DNA from: Winogradskya consettensis | Lineage (GTDB): Bacteria; Actinomycetota; Actinomycetes; Mycobacteriales; Micromonosporaceae | Length of the DNA: 55,353 nucleotides | Direction of reading: 5' to 3' | Assembly: GCF_018332715.1 (NCBI RefSeq) | Contig: NZ_BOQP01000018.1 | Span: forward strand, 1-55,353 | Shown: positions 1 to 7,805 of the stretch, piece after piece | Numbering within the stretch: the first letter of the stretch is position 1 | How the letters are laid out: each line of letters begins with the position of its first letter | Made by a program: the position numbers and the translations under genes | The notes under the pieces: generated by a model | Database searches by the model: none | Told to the model about the DNA's origin: nothing | Seen by the model: only the letters and a program-made list of their open reading frames with translations

Positions 1-100
1 GGGCCGTTGCCAGACGCGGTGAGCGCCTGCAGGCCGTTGTCTACGAGGGCTGCTGTGTGGTCCGGCTCCGCCACCTGCCGGGACCGCTGCCGCCTTGGCC

Positions 101-160
101 GCTGACGGTTGGGGCGCTGACGGTTGGGGCGCTGACGGTTGGGGCGCTGACGGTTGGGGC
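101..160. repeat. 15-bp tandem repeat, four perfect copies
   Basis: GCTGACGGTTGGGGC occurs four times head to tail, followed by two degenerate copies (to about 191). In one frame it would encode TVGAL repeats, but no gene context supports translation. Confidence 0.9.
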
Positions 161-307
161 GCTCCTGGTGGAGGGCGCTGACGGTGGAGGGCGCCGCTGC
201 CTAAAGAGGGCCGCTACCTGTCCGGACCGCTGCTGACATGATCGCTGGCTGCCAAGGTCGCTGCATGCCCTGATCGTTATTTGCCCTGATCGCTCGACCA
301 GGTCGCT

Positions 308-403
308 GCATGCCCTGATCGCTATCTGACCAAATCGCTATCTGACCAGGCCATCACCTGACCAGGCCATCGCCTGACCAAGCATTGGCTAACCAGGCCA
401 TTG
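308..403. repeat. 16-bp-period degenerate tandem repeat
   Basis: Six consecutive 16-bp units start at 308, 324, 340, 356, 372 and 388, with core CTGACCAGGCCATC in the best-matching copies. A 16-bp period changes reading frame each copy, so the array is probably noncoding. Confidence 0.75.
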
Positions 404-534
404 GCTGAGGGTGAGCGCTGTCTGACGATGGGCGTCGCTTGGGGAGGGTGGGTGTCTTTGGGTGGGGGCTCTTGTGGGGGGTGGGGGCTGGGGGTGGTGC
501 CAAATTGAGACGGTTGTCTATTCGGTTTTCGTCC

Positions 535-540
535 TAATAT
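535..540 (+). promoter_or_regulatory. -10 element TAATAT of a leaderless promoter
   Basis: TAATAT lies exactly 6 nt before the GTG at 547, so transcription would begin at or next to the start codon. No clear -35 is seen; TTGTCT at 514-519 would give a 15-bp spacer. Confidence 0.6.
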
Positions 541-546
541 GGGGCC

Positions 547-1182
547 GTGCTCCACGGTGTGGTTCGTCGGGCGGGTGGGAGTGTCCTGCCGGTTGTCGGC
601 GTGCTGGCGTTTTTGGGTGCCTGTGGGGAGCCTCCGGAACCGCCTAGGACGGCGCCGCCGATTTCGGGTGCGTCCGGGCCTGTGCCGTCGTCCTCGTTGT
701 CGGTTCCGGCGCTTGGTGGGTATACGGGGGTGCCTACGGGCGGGGCGACGTATCCGGGTGTGGTGCCGACCAATCCGGTGATTACGCCGCCGGTCTACAC
801 GCCGCCGCTCTACACGCCGCCGGTCGTCGTTCCGACTACGACCACTCCGACGACGACGCCGACCACGCAGGGGCCGTCGCCGGCGCCGCTGTGCACCGGG
901 GGTCCCAGCGCTCAGCAGTTGATCGCCGTCGTCGAGGGCACGCCCGGCATTCCGGATGAGCCGCTGAAGGTCACCACCGGGCCGTTTTGCTCCGGAGAAT
1001 GGCAATTCGCGGTGATGGAGATCGTGGCGGACGACGCCGAGGACAAGTATGAGCCGCTCGCCGTGGTCACCACGGGCAAGCCGGCAACGCTCAAGCTCAT
1101 CGAGGCCGGCGCTGACGTGTGCAGCAACGAGGTCCAGGCTCAGGCTCCGGTCGGCATCCGCGTACGGGCCTGCGGGGCTTGA
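547..1182 (+). CDS. putative lipoprotein with Pro/Thr-rich linker
   Basis: The 211-aa product starts with a short basic segment (HGVVRRAG), a hydrophobic stretch and a lipobox-like LGAC with Cys near residue 26, so it is probably a lipoprotein attached outside the membrane. Residues about 30-115 are low-complexity Pro/Thr/Ser with repeated YTPP and TTTPTT motifs, typical of a wall-spanning linker. The C-terminal 95 residues form a small domain with four Cys (around LCTGG, PFCSGEW, DVCSN and RACGA) that could make two disulfides. I do not recognise the family. The GTG start is supported by the TAATAT element 6 nt upstream. pheA follows after 26 bp but appears to have its own promoter. Confidence 0.7.
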   Translation: MLHGVVRRAGGSVLPVVGVLAFLGACGEPPEPPRTAPPISGASGPVPSSSLSVPALGGYTGVPTGGATYPGVVPTNPVITPPVYTPPLYTPPVVVPTTTTPTTTPTTQGPSPAPLCTGGPSAQQLIAVVEGTPGIPDEPLKVTTGPFCSGEWQFAVMEIVADDAEDKYEPLAVVTTGKPATLKLIEAGADVCSNEVQAQAPVGIRVRACGA

Positions 1183-1196
1183 TCCTCACGAAGTCA

Positions 1197-1202
1197 TAGG
1201 GT
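1197..1202 (+). promoter_or_regulatory. -10 element TAGGGT of a leaderless pheA promoter
   Basis: TAGGGT lies 6 nt before the pheA ATG at 1209. A GGAGG at 1203-1207 ends only 1 nt before the ATG, too close for normal Shine-Dalgarno use, which favours leaderless initiation. Confidence 0.5.
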
Positions 1203-1208
1203 GGAGGC

Positions 1209-2165
1209 ATGCCCGGAACCCCGCCCACGCGTTTTGTATATCTTGGACCCGAGGGCACCTTCACCGAGCAGGCCCTGCGGACGATCCCCGCAGCCGAGCA
1301 TGCCGTGCGCACACCCGCGCGCAGCGTGCCCGAGGCGCTGGAGGCTGTGCGGGTCGGGGACGCCGACGCTGCGCTTGTGCCGTTGGAGAATTCCGTCGGC
1401 GGGGCTGTGCCGGTCACCCTTGATGAGCTGGGCACCGGCTCGCCGCTCGTGATCACGCGGGAGGTGGTGCTGCCGGTCGAGTTCGTGCTGGCCTCAGCGT
1501 CGCTGACCCCGCTCGCCTCGGTGCGGTCCGTGGCCGCGCACCCGCAGGCTTCCGCGCAGTGCCGGGGCTGGCTGCAAGCGAACATGCCCGACGCCGTGGT
1601 CGTTGACGTCCTCTCCAACGCCGCCGCCGCGGTGGCCGCCGCCGCGGGGGAGTTCGACGCTGCCATCTGCGCGCCTATCGGAGTGCCGCGGAACAACCTG
1701 ACCGTGCTCGCTGAGAAGATCGCCGACCGGGCGGACGCGGTGACACGGTTCGCGCTGCTGTCCCGGCCTGCCCCGCCGGCCCCGCCTACCGGCGACGACG
1801 TGACCTCGCTGGCCCTGATGATCGACCACGACCGGGTGGGCGCGTTGCTCGCGGTCCTCACCGAGCTCGCCGTCCGGGGCATCAACCTGTCCCGCATCGA
1901 GTCCCGTCCGACCGGCGAGCAACTCGGCGTCTACGTCTTCTTCCTCGACTGCACGGGGCACATCGCCGAGCCCCGGCTCGGCGAGGCACTACAGGGTCTG
2001 CGACGCATCTGCTCGGACGTGCGCTTCCTCGGTTCCTACCCCAAGCATCGCTGGTCCAAGAAGGCCCGCGAGGAACCCCTGCCCTCCCAGCCCGGCCTCA
2101 CCAACACCGACTTCGCCGACAGCGCGGCCTGGCTCACGCGCCTCCGCTCTGGCGAACCTGCCTGA
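1209..2165 (+). CDS. pheA: prephenate dehydratase
   Basis: Converts prephenate to phenylpyruvate in phenylalanine synthesis. The 318-aa product is a stand-alone dehydratase without a chorismate mutase domain, the usual actinobacterial form. The N-terminal domain (about 1-185) opens with GPEGTFTEQA, contains LVPLENSVGG, and ends with the family T-R-F motif (VTRFALL, residues 178-184). An ACT domain (about 200-280) carries GALLAVLTELAVRGINLSRI followed by ESRP, the region that binds phenylalanine for feedback inhibition in this family. The tail after 290 is variable. The start is ATG with a -10-like hexamer 6 nt upstream. A strong hairpin at 2307-2359 separates it from the convergent AIM24 gene. 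Confidence 0.95.
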   Translation: MPGTPPTRFVYLGPEGTFTEQALRTIPAAEHAVRTPARSVPEALEAVRVGDADAALVPLENSVGGAVPVTLDELGTGSPLVITREVVLPVEFVLASASLTPLASVRSVAAHPQASAQCRGWLQANMPDAVVVDVLSNAAAAVAAAAGEFDAAICAPIGVPRNNLTVLAEKIADRADAVTRFALLSRPAPPAPPTGDDVTSLALMIDHDRVGALLAVLTELAVRGINLSRIESRPTGEQLGVYVFFLDCTGHIAEPRLGEALQGLRRICSDVRFLGSYPKHRWSKKAREEPLPSQPGLTNTDFADSAAWLTRLRSGEPA

Positions 2166-2306
2166 CCCCAGTCGCGAGCGCGGGGACGCGGGCGCGAGCG
2201 GGGTGCCGGCGCGAGCGGGGGGTGTTGTGGGGTTGAAGCCGGGGGTGAGCCGCTTCGCGGGGTGTGGGAGCGCTGGGTCGCGGGGGTGACCATTTACTCA
2301 GGCTGA

Positions 2307-2359
2307 GGGCCCGGGAACCCCGTTCTGGCGCCGCTGAGGCGCCTGGGGTTGCCGGGCCC
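2307..2359. terminator. long GC hairpin between convergent genes
   Basis: Outer arms 2307-2321 and 2345-2359 pair over 15 bp with one mismatch (G2315 opposite G2351). An inner GGCGCC (2327-2332) pairs with GGCGCC (2338-2343) around the loop GCTGA. There is no T-run. Its place between the 3' ends of pheA and the AIM24 gene suggests bidirectional termination. Confidence 0.65.
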
Positions 2360-2448
2360 GACCTCGGCGGGAGCTGCGGTCTGCACCGCCCACCGAGCTA
2401 CGACATCTGCTTCCAGAATTTGATCTTGTTGCTCTTGCTGGGAGCTGC

Positions 2449-3183
2449 TCAGTCGCCGAGGAGATTTCCCAGGAGGCCGCCGCTTTGCTGCTGGCCCTGG
2501 GCGGCGCCGGCGAGGCCGCCGGGGGGTTCTTCGGAGGGCTGGACCACGACGAAGCCCTGGCCGGCGAAGCTCATGGTGAAGCGTTCGCCGGTGCTGCGGC
2601 CCAGCAGTGTGCCGAGGCCCATCTGCTCGGCTCGGTGGTAGCCGGTCTGGAGGCTGGCGGACCAGCAGATGGCGGCCTGGGGGTCCACGTAGGTGGGTTG
2701 GTCGACGGTGAGTACGACCGGGGTGCCCTTGGTGGTTACCGCGATGCGGCCGGCGCCGGTGAAGACGCAGTTGAACAGGCCGGCGTTGGAGGCCATGCCG
2801 ACGCCTTTGACGAGTTTGATGTCGTAGTTGAGCGTGGAGTCGAAGGCGAGGACGTTGGCGCCGTTGATGGAGAGGCCGTCGCCGTGTTCGAGGTCGATCA
2901 GGTGGATGTCGGCGGCGTTCTCGGCGAGGAAGACGTCGCCGCGGCCGCTGACGCGCATCAGGGGGACGCCTTCGCCGGTGAGCTTCTGCTTGAGGAATTT
3001 GCCGATGCCGCCGGAGCCGAGGGCTTCGAAGTTGACCTGGCCCTGGTAGGCGACCATGGAGCCCACCCGGGCCATGAACTCGCCGTTCAGCTCGGCCTTG
3101 AGCAGTTTGTGGTTCTGCAGTCGCAGACCGGGCTGGGCCGATTCCTTCTCGAGGTTCTCGGCCGAGAACAGTTCGCTGCGCAT
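2449..3183 (-). CDS. AIM24 family protein
   Basis: The 244-aa product resembles the AIM24/TIGR00266 beta-rich family. It opens with MRSELFSAENLE and continues with NFEALGSGGIGKFLKQKLTG and MRVSGRGDVFLAENAADIHL, then ends in a Gly/Gln-rich tail (GAAQGQQQSGGLLGNLLGD). No enzyme activity is established for bacterial members, and no signal peptide or membrane segment is visible. An in-frame extension to 3282 exists, but the ATG at 3183 is preceded by AGGAGGAGCTTC, an excellent Shine-Dalgarno, so the shorter form is chosen. The gene is convergent with pheA and lies downstream of the zincin and OsmC genes on the same strand. Confidence 0.85.
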   Translation of the reverse strand: MRSELFSAENLEKESAQPGLRLQNHKLLKAELNGEFMARVGSMVAYQGQVNFEALGSGGIGKFLKQKLTGEGVPLMRVSGRGDVFLAENAADIHLIDLEHGDGLSINGANVLAFDSTLNYDIKLVKGVGMASNAGLFNCVFTGAGRIAVTTKGTPVVLTVDQPTYVDPQAAICWSASLQTGYHRAEQMGLGTLLGRSTGERFTMSFAGQGFVVVQPSEEPPGGLAGAAQGQQQSGGLLGNLLGD

Positions 3184-3247
3184 GAAGCTCCTCCTGTGGG
3201 CTTGGATCCTCAGGGTAGGGCCGTCAGGCAACGCCCGGTTCGGCCGA

Positions 3248-3610
3248 TCAGCCCCATCCCAACTCGTGCAACCGCTGGTCATCGATGCCGAAGTGGTGTG
3301 CGATCTCGTGCACGACGGTGATCGCGACCTCGTCGATGACGTCCGTCTCCGTGTCGCAGACGGCCAGGGTCGGCAGGCGGTAGATGGTGATGCGGTCGGG
3401 CAGCACCCCGGCGTAGTCCCAGCCGCGGCTGGTGAGGTCGGTGCCCTCGTAGAGGCCGAGCAGGCCGAGGCTGCCGTCGGCGGGCAGGTCCTCGACCATG
3501 ATCACGACGTTGTTCATGGATTTGAGGAGCTCGGGCGGGACCTCGTCGAGGGCCTCACCCACGAGCTCCTCGAAACGTTCACGGCTCATCTCGACCGGCA
3601 CACCACCCAT
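3248..3610 (-). CDS. metallopeptidase family protein (zincin)
   Basis: A 120-aa protein of the small zincin-like family (Pfam Zincin_1). The zinc site is VVHEIAHHFGIDDQRL, with His101, Glu102 and His105 forming HEXXH and an acidic DD pair shortly after. The N-terminal part has the family pattern MSRERFEELVGEALDEVP, then a beta-rich section with VEDLP and YEGTDLTSRG. Members are short cytoplasmic proteins whose protease activity is mostly unproven, so the peptidase label rests on the motif. MSRERF at residue 8 is an alternative start. It lies 65 bp downstream of OsmC and 64 bp upstream of the AIM24 start, perhaps one transcription unit. Confidence 0.88.
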   Translation of the reverse strand: MGGVPVEMSRERFEELVGEALDEVPPELLKSMNNVVIMVEDLPADGSLGLLGLYEGTDLTSRGWDYAGVLPDRITIYRLPTLAVCDTETDVIDEVAITVVHEIAHHFGIDDQRLHELGWG

Positions 3611-3675
3611 TGTGCTCCACCCGCCGGACCCCGAAACGTGTCGCGGCGGACGGGTGGAGCAGAGGTGCGCGTGGG

Positions 3676-4104
3676 TCAGGAGAGGGTGGCGCTCAGGGTG
3701 ATCTCGGCGCCCGGGGAGAGGAGGCGGGAGATCGGGCAGTTCGCCTTGGCGTCCTCGGCGATCTTCTGGAACGTGTCGGCGTCGACGCCGGGCACGTTGC
3801 CCACGGTCTCCAGGTCGATGCGGGTCACCGAGAACCCGGCGTCGCTCTTGTCGAGGTGGACCTTGGCGATGGTCTCGACCGAGGTCGGGACGAAGCCCTC
3901 GTCGGACAGCGCCTTCGAGAACGCCATCGAGAAGCAGCCGGCGTGCGCGGCGCCGATGAGCTCCTCGGGGTTGGTTCCCTCGCCCTCCTCGAAGCGCGAC
4001 TTGAAGGAGTAGTTCCCCTCGTAGCCGCCCTTACCGGTTTTGATCGTTCCGTTGCCCTCGGTCAGGTTGCCGGACCAGCGGGCGGTAGCAGTGCGAATAG
4101 GCAT
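3676..4104 (-). CDS. osmC: OsmC-type peroxiredoxin
   Basis: This 142-aa OsmC/Ohr family protein would reduce organic hydroperoxides with a two-cysteine mechanism. Peroxidatic Cys57 sits in ELIGAAHAGCFSMAFS and the resolving Cys123 in KANCPISRLL. The KTGKGGYEGNYSFKSRFEEGEGTNPEEL segment places it in the OsmC rather than the Ohr branch. The reading frame extends upstream to 4350, but the MPIRTATARW start at 4104 matches the family N-terminus and the extension is low-complexity shadow. It is divergent from the membrane-protein gene at 4172. Confidence 0.92.
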   Translation of the reverse strand: MPIRTATARWSGNLTEGNGTIKTGKGGYEGNYSFKSRFEEGEGTNPEELIGAAHAGCFSMAFSKALSDEGFVPTSVETIAKVHLDKSDAGFSVTRIDLETVGNVPGVDADTFQKIAEDAKANCPISRLLSPGAEITLSATLS

Positions 4105-4171
4105 GAGAAGAACGCTAGCCCATGCACCGCCACGGTGGCCGGTGGACGCCGCGCGGGCAATGATTGGTCCC

Positions 4172-4810
4172 ATGTCGGTGATTGAGTTCGGGCCGGGCCG
4201 CTTCGGGCCTCTCGGCCGTCTGGGGCGGGACCGGCGGATCGCGCCACTCGCCGCCGGGCTGGGAGCGGTCGCACTTTTCGCCTCGCTGATCGCCGAGTGG
4301 CAGGTCACCCGGATCGACGCGACGGAGCTGCGCGAGAGCAACGTCGGCAATCGCCCGTTCGAAAGTTCGATCGGCGACCTGGGCGGGTGGGGTGCCGGAT
4401 ACCTCGCCGGGCTGTTCGTGCTGGTCGTCGCGGTGGCATTGCTTCTGTTCGGGCCGGTGCCGGGGCGGGCCTACGCGCGGCTGGCCACGCTGGGCTCCGG
4501 TGGCGTGCTGCTCGCCGTGGTGGTGGCGGCGTTCTCCACGCTCGATCGGACCAGTTTTGTGCTGCGGCAGGTCGAGCTGGCCTCGTTCAACGACGACCAG
4601 TTCTCGATCTCGATCGGGCGCGGGCCCTGGTGTGCCGGGGCGGGGGTGCTGCTGATTCTGCTGGCTGCCTACCTGGCGCCCTTCGCGGTCGCAGGTCACC
4701 CCGTCCTCGTCGAGGCCGCTGTCATCGAGGATGATCCACTCGATCTGACCGTGACTCCGGCCGCCCCGGTATATCGAGGTGAAATGGGAACAGGCACGCC
4801 GGTAGTCTGA
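4172..4810 (+). CDS. four-helix membrane protein, function unknown
   Basis: The 212-aa product has four hydrophobic segments: about 30-48 (APLAAGLGAVALFASLIAEW), 78-98 (AGYLAGLFVLVVAVALLLFG), 110-128 (GSGGVLLAVVVAAF) and 155-175 (AGAGVLLILLAAYLAPFAV), with a long loop after the first. No catalytic motif is seen. The C-terminus is acidic, then neutral (EDDPLDLTVTPAAPVY). Start is uncertain: ATGs at 4160 and 4172 are both in frame, neither with a clear Shine-Dalgarno. The stop is 5 bp before serS, and the two are likely co-transcribed in part although serS has its own -10-like element inside the 3' end of this gene. Confidence 0.7.
   Translation: MSVIEFGPGRFGPLGRLGRDRRIAPLAAGLGAVALFASLIAEWQVTRIDATELRESNVGNRPFESSIGDLGGWGAGYLAGLFVLVVAVALLLFGPVPGRAYARLATLGSGGVLLAVVVAAFSTLDRTSFVLRQVELASFNDDQFSISIGRGPWCAGAGVLLILLAAYLAPFAVAGHPVLVEAAVIEDDPLDLTVTPAAPVYRGEMGTGTPVV
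4803..4808 (+). promoter_or_regulatory. -10 element TAGTCT of a leaderless serS promoter
   Basis: TAGTCT is 7 nt before the serS GTG at 4816 and lies inside the last codons of the upstream membrane-protein gene. No Shine-Dalgarno precedes the GTG. Confidence 0.5.
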
Positions 4811-4815
4811 CAATC

Positions 4816-6078
4816 GTGATTGACCTGCGTCTGCTTCGCGAAGAGCCCGAGCTGATCCGTGCCAGCCAGCGGCTGCGCGGCGAGTCCACCGACAAGGTGG
4901 ATGACCTGCTGCGCGCCGATGAGGAGCGCCGGTCCGCGACCCAGCGGTTCGAGGCTGTCCGGGCGGAGCAGAAATCCCTGGGCAAGCAGATCCCCAAGGC
5001 GTCGGCTGACGAGCGGGTCGCGCTGCTCGCCCGCACCAAGGAACTCGCCAATGAGGTGAAGGCCACCGAGGCCGCCGCCAACGCCGCCGACGAGGCGCTG
5101 CGTGCGGCGCATCTCGCCGTGCCCAACCTGGTCACGCCGGGGGTCCCGCCGGGCGGCGAGGACGACTTCGTGGTGCTGCGCGAGGTCGGTGACCGGCCGC
5201 AGATCGAGAATCCGAAGGACCACCTGGAGATCGGTGAGGCGCTGCGTGCGATCGACACCGAGCGGGGTGCCAAGGTCTCGGGCTCGCGGTTCTACTTCCT
5301 GACCGGTGTGGGCGCGCTGCTGCAGCTCGGCCTGCTGCAGATGGCGATCGCCCAGGCGGTCGAGCACGGCTTCACCCCGTCGATCACCCCTTCTCTGGTG
5401 CGCCCGGAGTCGATGGAGGGCACCGGATTCCTCGGCTCGCACGCCAGCGAGGTCTACCGGCTCGAGGCCGACGACCTCTACCTGGTGGGTACGTCGGAGG
5501 TGGCGCTCGCCGCCTACCACTCGAACGAGATCATCGACCTGGAGGCCGGGGCGGAGCGCTTCGCCGGCTGGTCGACGTGTTACCGCCGCGAGGCCGGCTC
5601 GCACGGTAAGGACGTCCGCGGCATCCTGCGTGTTCACCAGTTCGACAAGGTGGAGATGTTCTCCTTCTGCCGGCCCGAGGAGGCCGAGGCCGAGCATCTC
5701 AGGCTGCTCGCCATGGAGGAGGAGATGCTCGCCAAGGTCGAGATCCCCTACCGCGTGATCGACGTGGCCGCCGGAGACCTCGGGTCGAGCGCCACCCGCA
5801 AGTACGACTGCGAGGCGTGGGTGCCGTCGCAGAACCGCTACCGCGAGGTCACCTCCACGTCGAACTGCACCACGTTCCAGGCGCGGCGGCTCAACATCCG
5901 CTACCGCGACGAGGACGGCAAGCCGCAGACGGCGGCGACGCTGAACGGCACGCTGGCGACGACGCGGTGGCTGATTCCGATCCTCGAGAACCACCAGCAG
6001 CCCGATGGTTCGGTGCGGGTGCCCAAGGCGCTCCAGCCGTACCTCGGCGGGCGGGACGTTCTCGAACCCGTTCGCTAA
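4816..6078 (+). CDS. serS: serine--tRNA ligase
   Basis: Charges tRNA-Ser, and tRNA-Sec where present, with serine. The 420-aa length is normal. Residues 1-105 form the long coiled-coil tRNA-binding arm, starting MIDLRLLREEPELIRASQRL and rich in Glu/Arg/Ala heptads. The class II core follows: serine pocket around TSEVALAAYH, motif 2 as CYRREAGSHGKDVRGILRVH then QFDKVEMF, and motif 3 as NGTLATTRWLIPILENHQQ with GSVRVPKALQPYLGG. GTG start with a leaderless-type promoter. A hairpin terminator follows at 6093. Confidence 0.97.
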   Translation: MIDLRLLREEPELIRASQRLRGESTDKVDDLLRADEERRSATQRFEAVRAEQKSLGKQIPKASADERVALLARTKELANEVKATEAAANAADEALRAAHLAVPNLVTPGVPPGGEDDFVVLREVGDRPQIENPKDHLEIGEALRAIDTERGAKVSGSRFYFLTGVGALLQLGLLQMAIAQAVEHGFTPSITPSLVRPESMEGTGFLGSHASEVYRLEADDLYLVGTSEVALAAYHSNEIIDLEAGAERFAGWSTCYRREAGSHGKDVRGILRVHQFDKVEMFSFCRPEEAEAEHLRLLAMEEEMLAKVEIPYRVIDVAAGDLGSSATRKYDCEAWVPSQNRYREVTSTSNCTTFQARRLNIRYRDEDGKPQTAATLNGTLATTRWLIPILENHQQPDGSVRVPKALQPYLGGRDVLEPVR

Positions 6079-6092
6079 CGATCTCGCAATCG

Positions 6093-6128
6093 CCCGGCTA
6101 CCAAAAGTCATAGCTGCTGGTAGCCGGG
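6093..6128 (+). terminator. serS terminator hairpin
   Basis: CCCGGCTACCA (6093-6103) pairs perfectly with TGGTAGCCGGG (6118-6128) across a 14-nt loop, starting 14 bp after the serS stop. No uninterrupted T-run follows, as is common in actinobacteria. Confidence 0.8.
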
Positions 6129-6186
6129 TCGGTGTAACGTTTTCCTTCCGCCCTCCGCGGGGGTCTCACCACCCTCGGAGGAACTG

Positions 6187-6999
6187 ATGGTCAAGCCCGG
6201 TCTCCCGAAGCTCATCGCAACCGACCTCGACGGCACCCTGGTTCGCAGTGACGACACGGTGTCCGCATACACCCACGAGGTGCTGGACCGGGTCCGGGCC
6301 GCCGGGATCAGGATCGTCGCCGCCACCGGTCGTGGGCCCCGCCTGGCCGAGCTGACCCGGGGCGACATCCGGGTCGCCGACTTCCTCGTGCTCGCCCAGG
6401 GTGGCTGGGTCATCGACCAGAACGAGTCCCAGGTGCTGCGCAGTGCCCGGCTTCCGGGCCGCGCCCTGGAGCTCGCCCTGGAAAGCATCGAGGCCGAGAT
6501 CGGCACGCTGTCGGTGATGGTGGAAGCGCTGGAGCACCACGACTCCCCGCTCTGGGGCGATTACGACCCGACATGGCGCTATCCGGTCGTTGTCGAACCC
6601 CGCACCCGGGCCGAGTGCGTCACCGGCGACGTGATCAAGGCGTTCGCGCGCTCCTTCGACCACGACGTCGACGAACTGCTCGCCGTCGCCCGGCGGATCG
6701 TGCCCGAACACGTGGCATCGGTCACCCAGGCCGGGCTCAACTACATCGAGATCTGCCCGCCGAACGTCGACAAGGGCACCGGCCTGGCAGTGGTCGCCGA
6801 GGCGGTCGGGGTCGACCCGGCGGACGTGCTGGTCTTCGGCGACATGCCCAATGACCTGCCGATGTTCGCGTGGGCCGGCTGGAGTCGGGTGGCCGTCGCC
6901 AACGCACACCCCGAGCTGCTCGCGGTCGCCGACGAGGTGACCCTGACGAACGACGAGGACGGGGTGGCGGTCTATCTCGACCGGCTACTGTCGAGGTGA
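6187..6999 (+). CDS. Cof-type HAD-IIB hydrolase (first of tandem pair)
   Basis: A 270-aa HAD-superfamily phosphatase of the Cof/IIB type, probably acting on sugar or nucleotide phosphates. Motif I is DLDGTL with nucleophile Asp13 and acid/base Asp15, motif II ATGR, motif III Lys in the KG of NVDKGTGLAVVAE, and motif IV FGDMPNDLPMF. The C2-type cap lies between motifs II and III (about 80-185). The ATG is preceded by CGGAGGAACTG, a good Shine-Dalgarno. The stop codon overlaps the ATG of the next, homologous gene by 1 nt (TGATG), so the two proteins are translationally coupled. Substrate is unknown. Confidence 0.9.
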   Translation: MVKPGLPKLIATDLDGTLVRSDDTVSAYTHEVLDRVRAAGIRIVAATGRGPRLAELTRGDIRVADFLVLAQGGWVIDQNESQVLRSARLPGRALELALESIEAEIGTLSVMVEALEHHDSPLWGDYDPTWRYPVVVEPRTRAECVTGDVIKAFARSFDHDVDELLAVARRIVPEHVASVTQAGLNYIEICPPNVDKGTGLAVVAEAVGVDPADVLVFGDMPNDLPMFAWAGWSRVAVANAHPELLAVADEVTLTNDEDGVAVYLDRLLSR

Positions 7000-7805
7000 T
7001 GTCAGACTTTCGCCTGGTCGCCTCGGATATCGACGGCACGTTGATCCGCAGCGACGGCACGCTCAGCCCGCGAACCATCGAGGTCCTCGACCGGCTCCAC
7101 GCCCAGGGTGTCCCGGCTGTGCTCGTCACCGGCCGCCCCGTGCGCTGGCTGCGCCAGCTCTACGAGCAGATGGCCGAGCCGCTGCCGGCCGTCTGCGCCA
7201 ACGGCGCCGTGGTCTACGACCCGTTCTCCGACCAGATCCTGCGAGCCGCTCCGCTCACGGTTGAGCTGCTGCTCGATGTCACTGCAAAGCTGCGCGAGGC
7301 GGTGCCCGACGTCGCCCTGGCGGTGGAGGTCGAGGATGGCAGAAGCTTCTGGTACGAGGAGAAGTGGCCGCTGCACTGGGACGGCAAGCACGACTCCGTA
7401 CGGGTGATGACCTCGCAGGAGAAGTTGCTGTCCGCACCCGCCGTGAAGCTGCTGGCCCGCTCTGCCGCACACGGGCCGGACGAATTCGCGGAGCTGGTCA
7501 GCCGGACCCTCGGCGAGATCGCGGTGGCGACCCACTCGTCGACGTCGGCGCTGGTGGAGATCTCCGCCGCCGGGGTCACCAAGGCAGCCGGGCTGGCGTG
7601 GCTCTGCGAGCGTCAGGGCGTCCAGGCCGCGGAGGTCGTCGCCTTCGGGGACATGCCGAACGACCTGCCCCTGCTTTCCTGGGCAGGCCGTTCCGTGGCG
7701 ATGGGCAACGCGCACCCCGCCGTGAAAGCCGTCGCCGATGACGTGACGCTCACGAACGACGAGGACGGGGTGGCTGCGTACCTCTCGGATCTGTTCGGGT
7801 TATAG
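6999..7805 (+). CDS. Cof-type HAD-IIB hydrolase (second of tandem pair)
   Basis: The 268-aa product is a paralogue of the preceding gene: DIDGTLIRSDG (nucleophile Asp10, Asp12), VTGRP, TKAAGLAWL and FGDMPNDLPLLSWAGRS are in the same order, and both end LTNDEDGVA-Y-L. The pair looks like a local duplication. The start at 6999 is fixed by the overlap with the upstream stop and by MSDFRLVASD; a longer frame from 6870 lies inside the first gene. Its last 6 nt overlap the 3' end of the convergent proteasome activator gene. Substrate is unknown; cap residues differ between the two copies, so substrates may differ. Confidence 0.9.
   Translation: MSDFRLVASDIDGTLIRSDGTLSPRTIEVLDRLHAQGVPAVLVTGRPVRWLRQLYEQMAEPLPAVCANGAVVYDPFSDQILRAAPLTVELLLDVTAKLREAVPDVALAVEVEDGRSFWYEEKWPLHWDGKHDSVRVMTSQEKLLSAPAVKLLARSAAHGPDEFAELVSRTLGEIAVATHSSTSALVEISAAGVTKAAGLAWLCERQGVQAAEVVAFGDMPNDLPLLSWAGRSVAMGNAHPAVKAVADDVTLTNDEDGVAAYLSDLFGL

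Larger units (their letters stand above)
1..534. other. noncoding left edge with degenerate repeats
   Basis: No convincing gene is visible. Frame 3 of the + strand is open from the window edge to a stop near 235, but the peptide is mostly a TVGAL repeat read through a 15-bp tandem array and resembles no family I know. The rest holds 16-bp-period degenerate repeats and a G-rich stretch (about 440-500). It could be the end of a gene lying outside the window; I cannot tell. Confidence 0.5.

Noticed and set aside
322..1005. 227-codon minus-strand frame opposite the first lipoprotein
   Set aside because: Extremely Arg/Pro-rich and antisense to a gene with a lipobox and a well-placed -10; no Shine-Dalgarno.
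4740..4815. T-box leader before serS
   Set aside because: No specifier loop or T-box sequence; the gap to the upstream gene is 5 bp.
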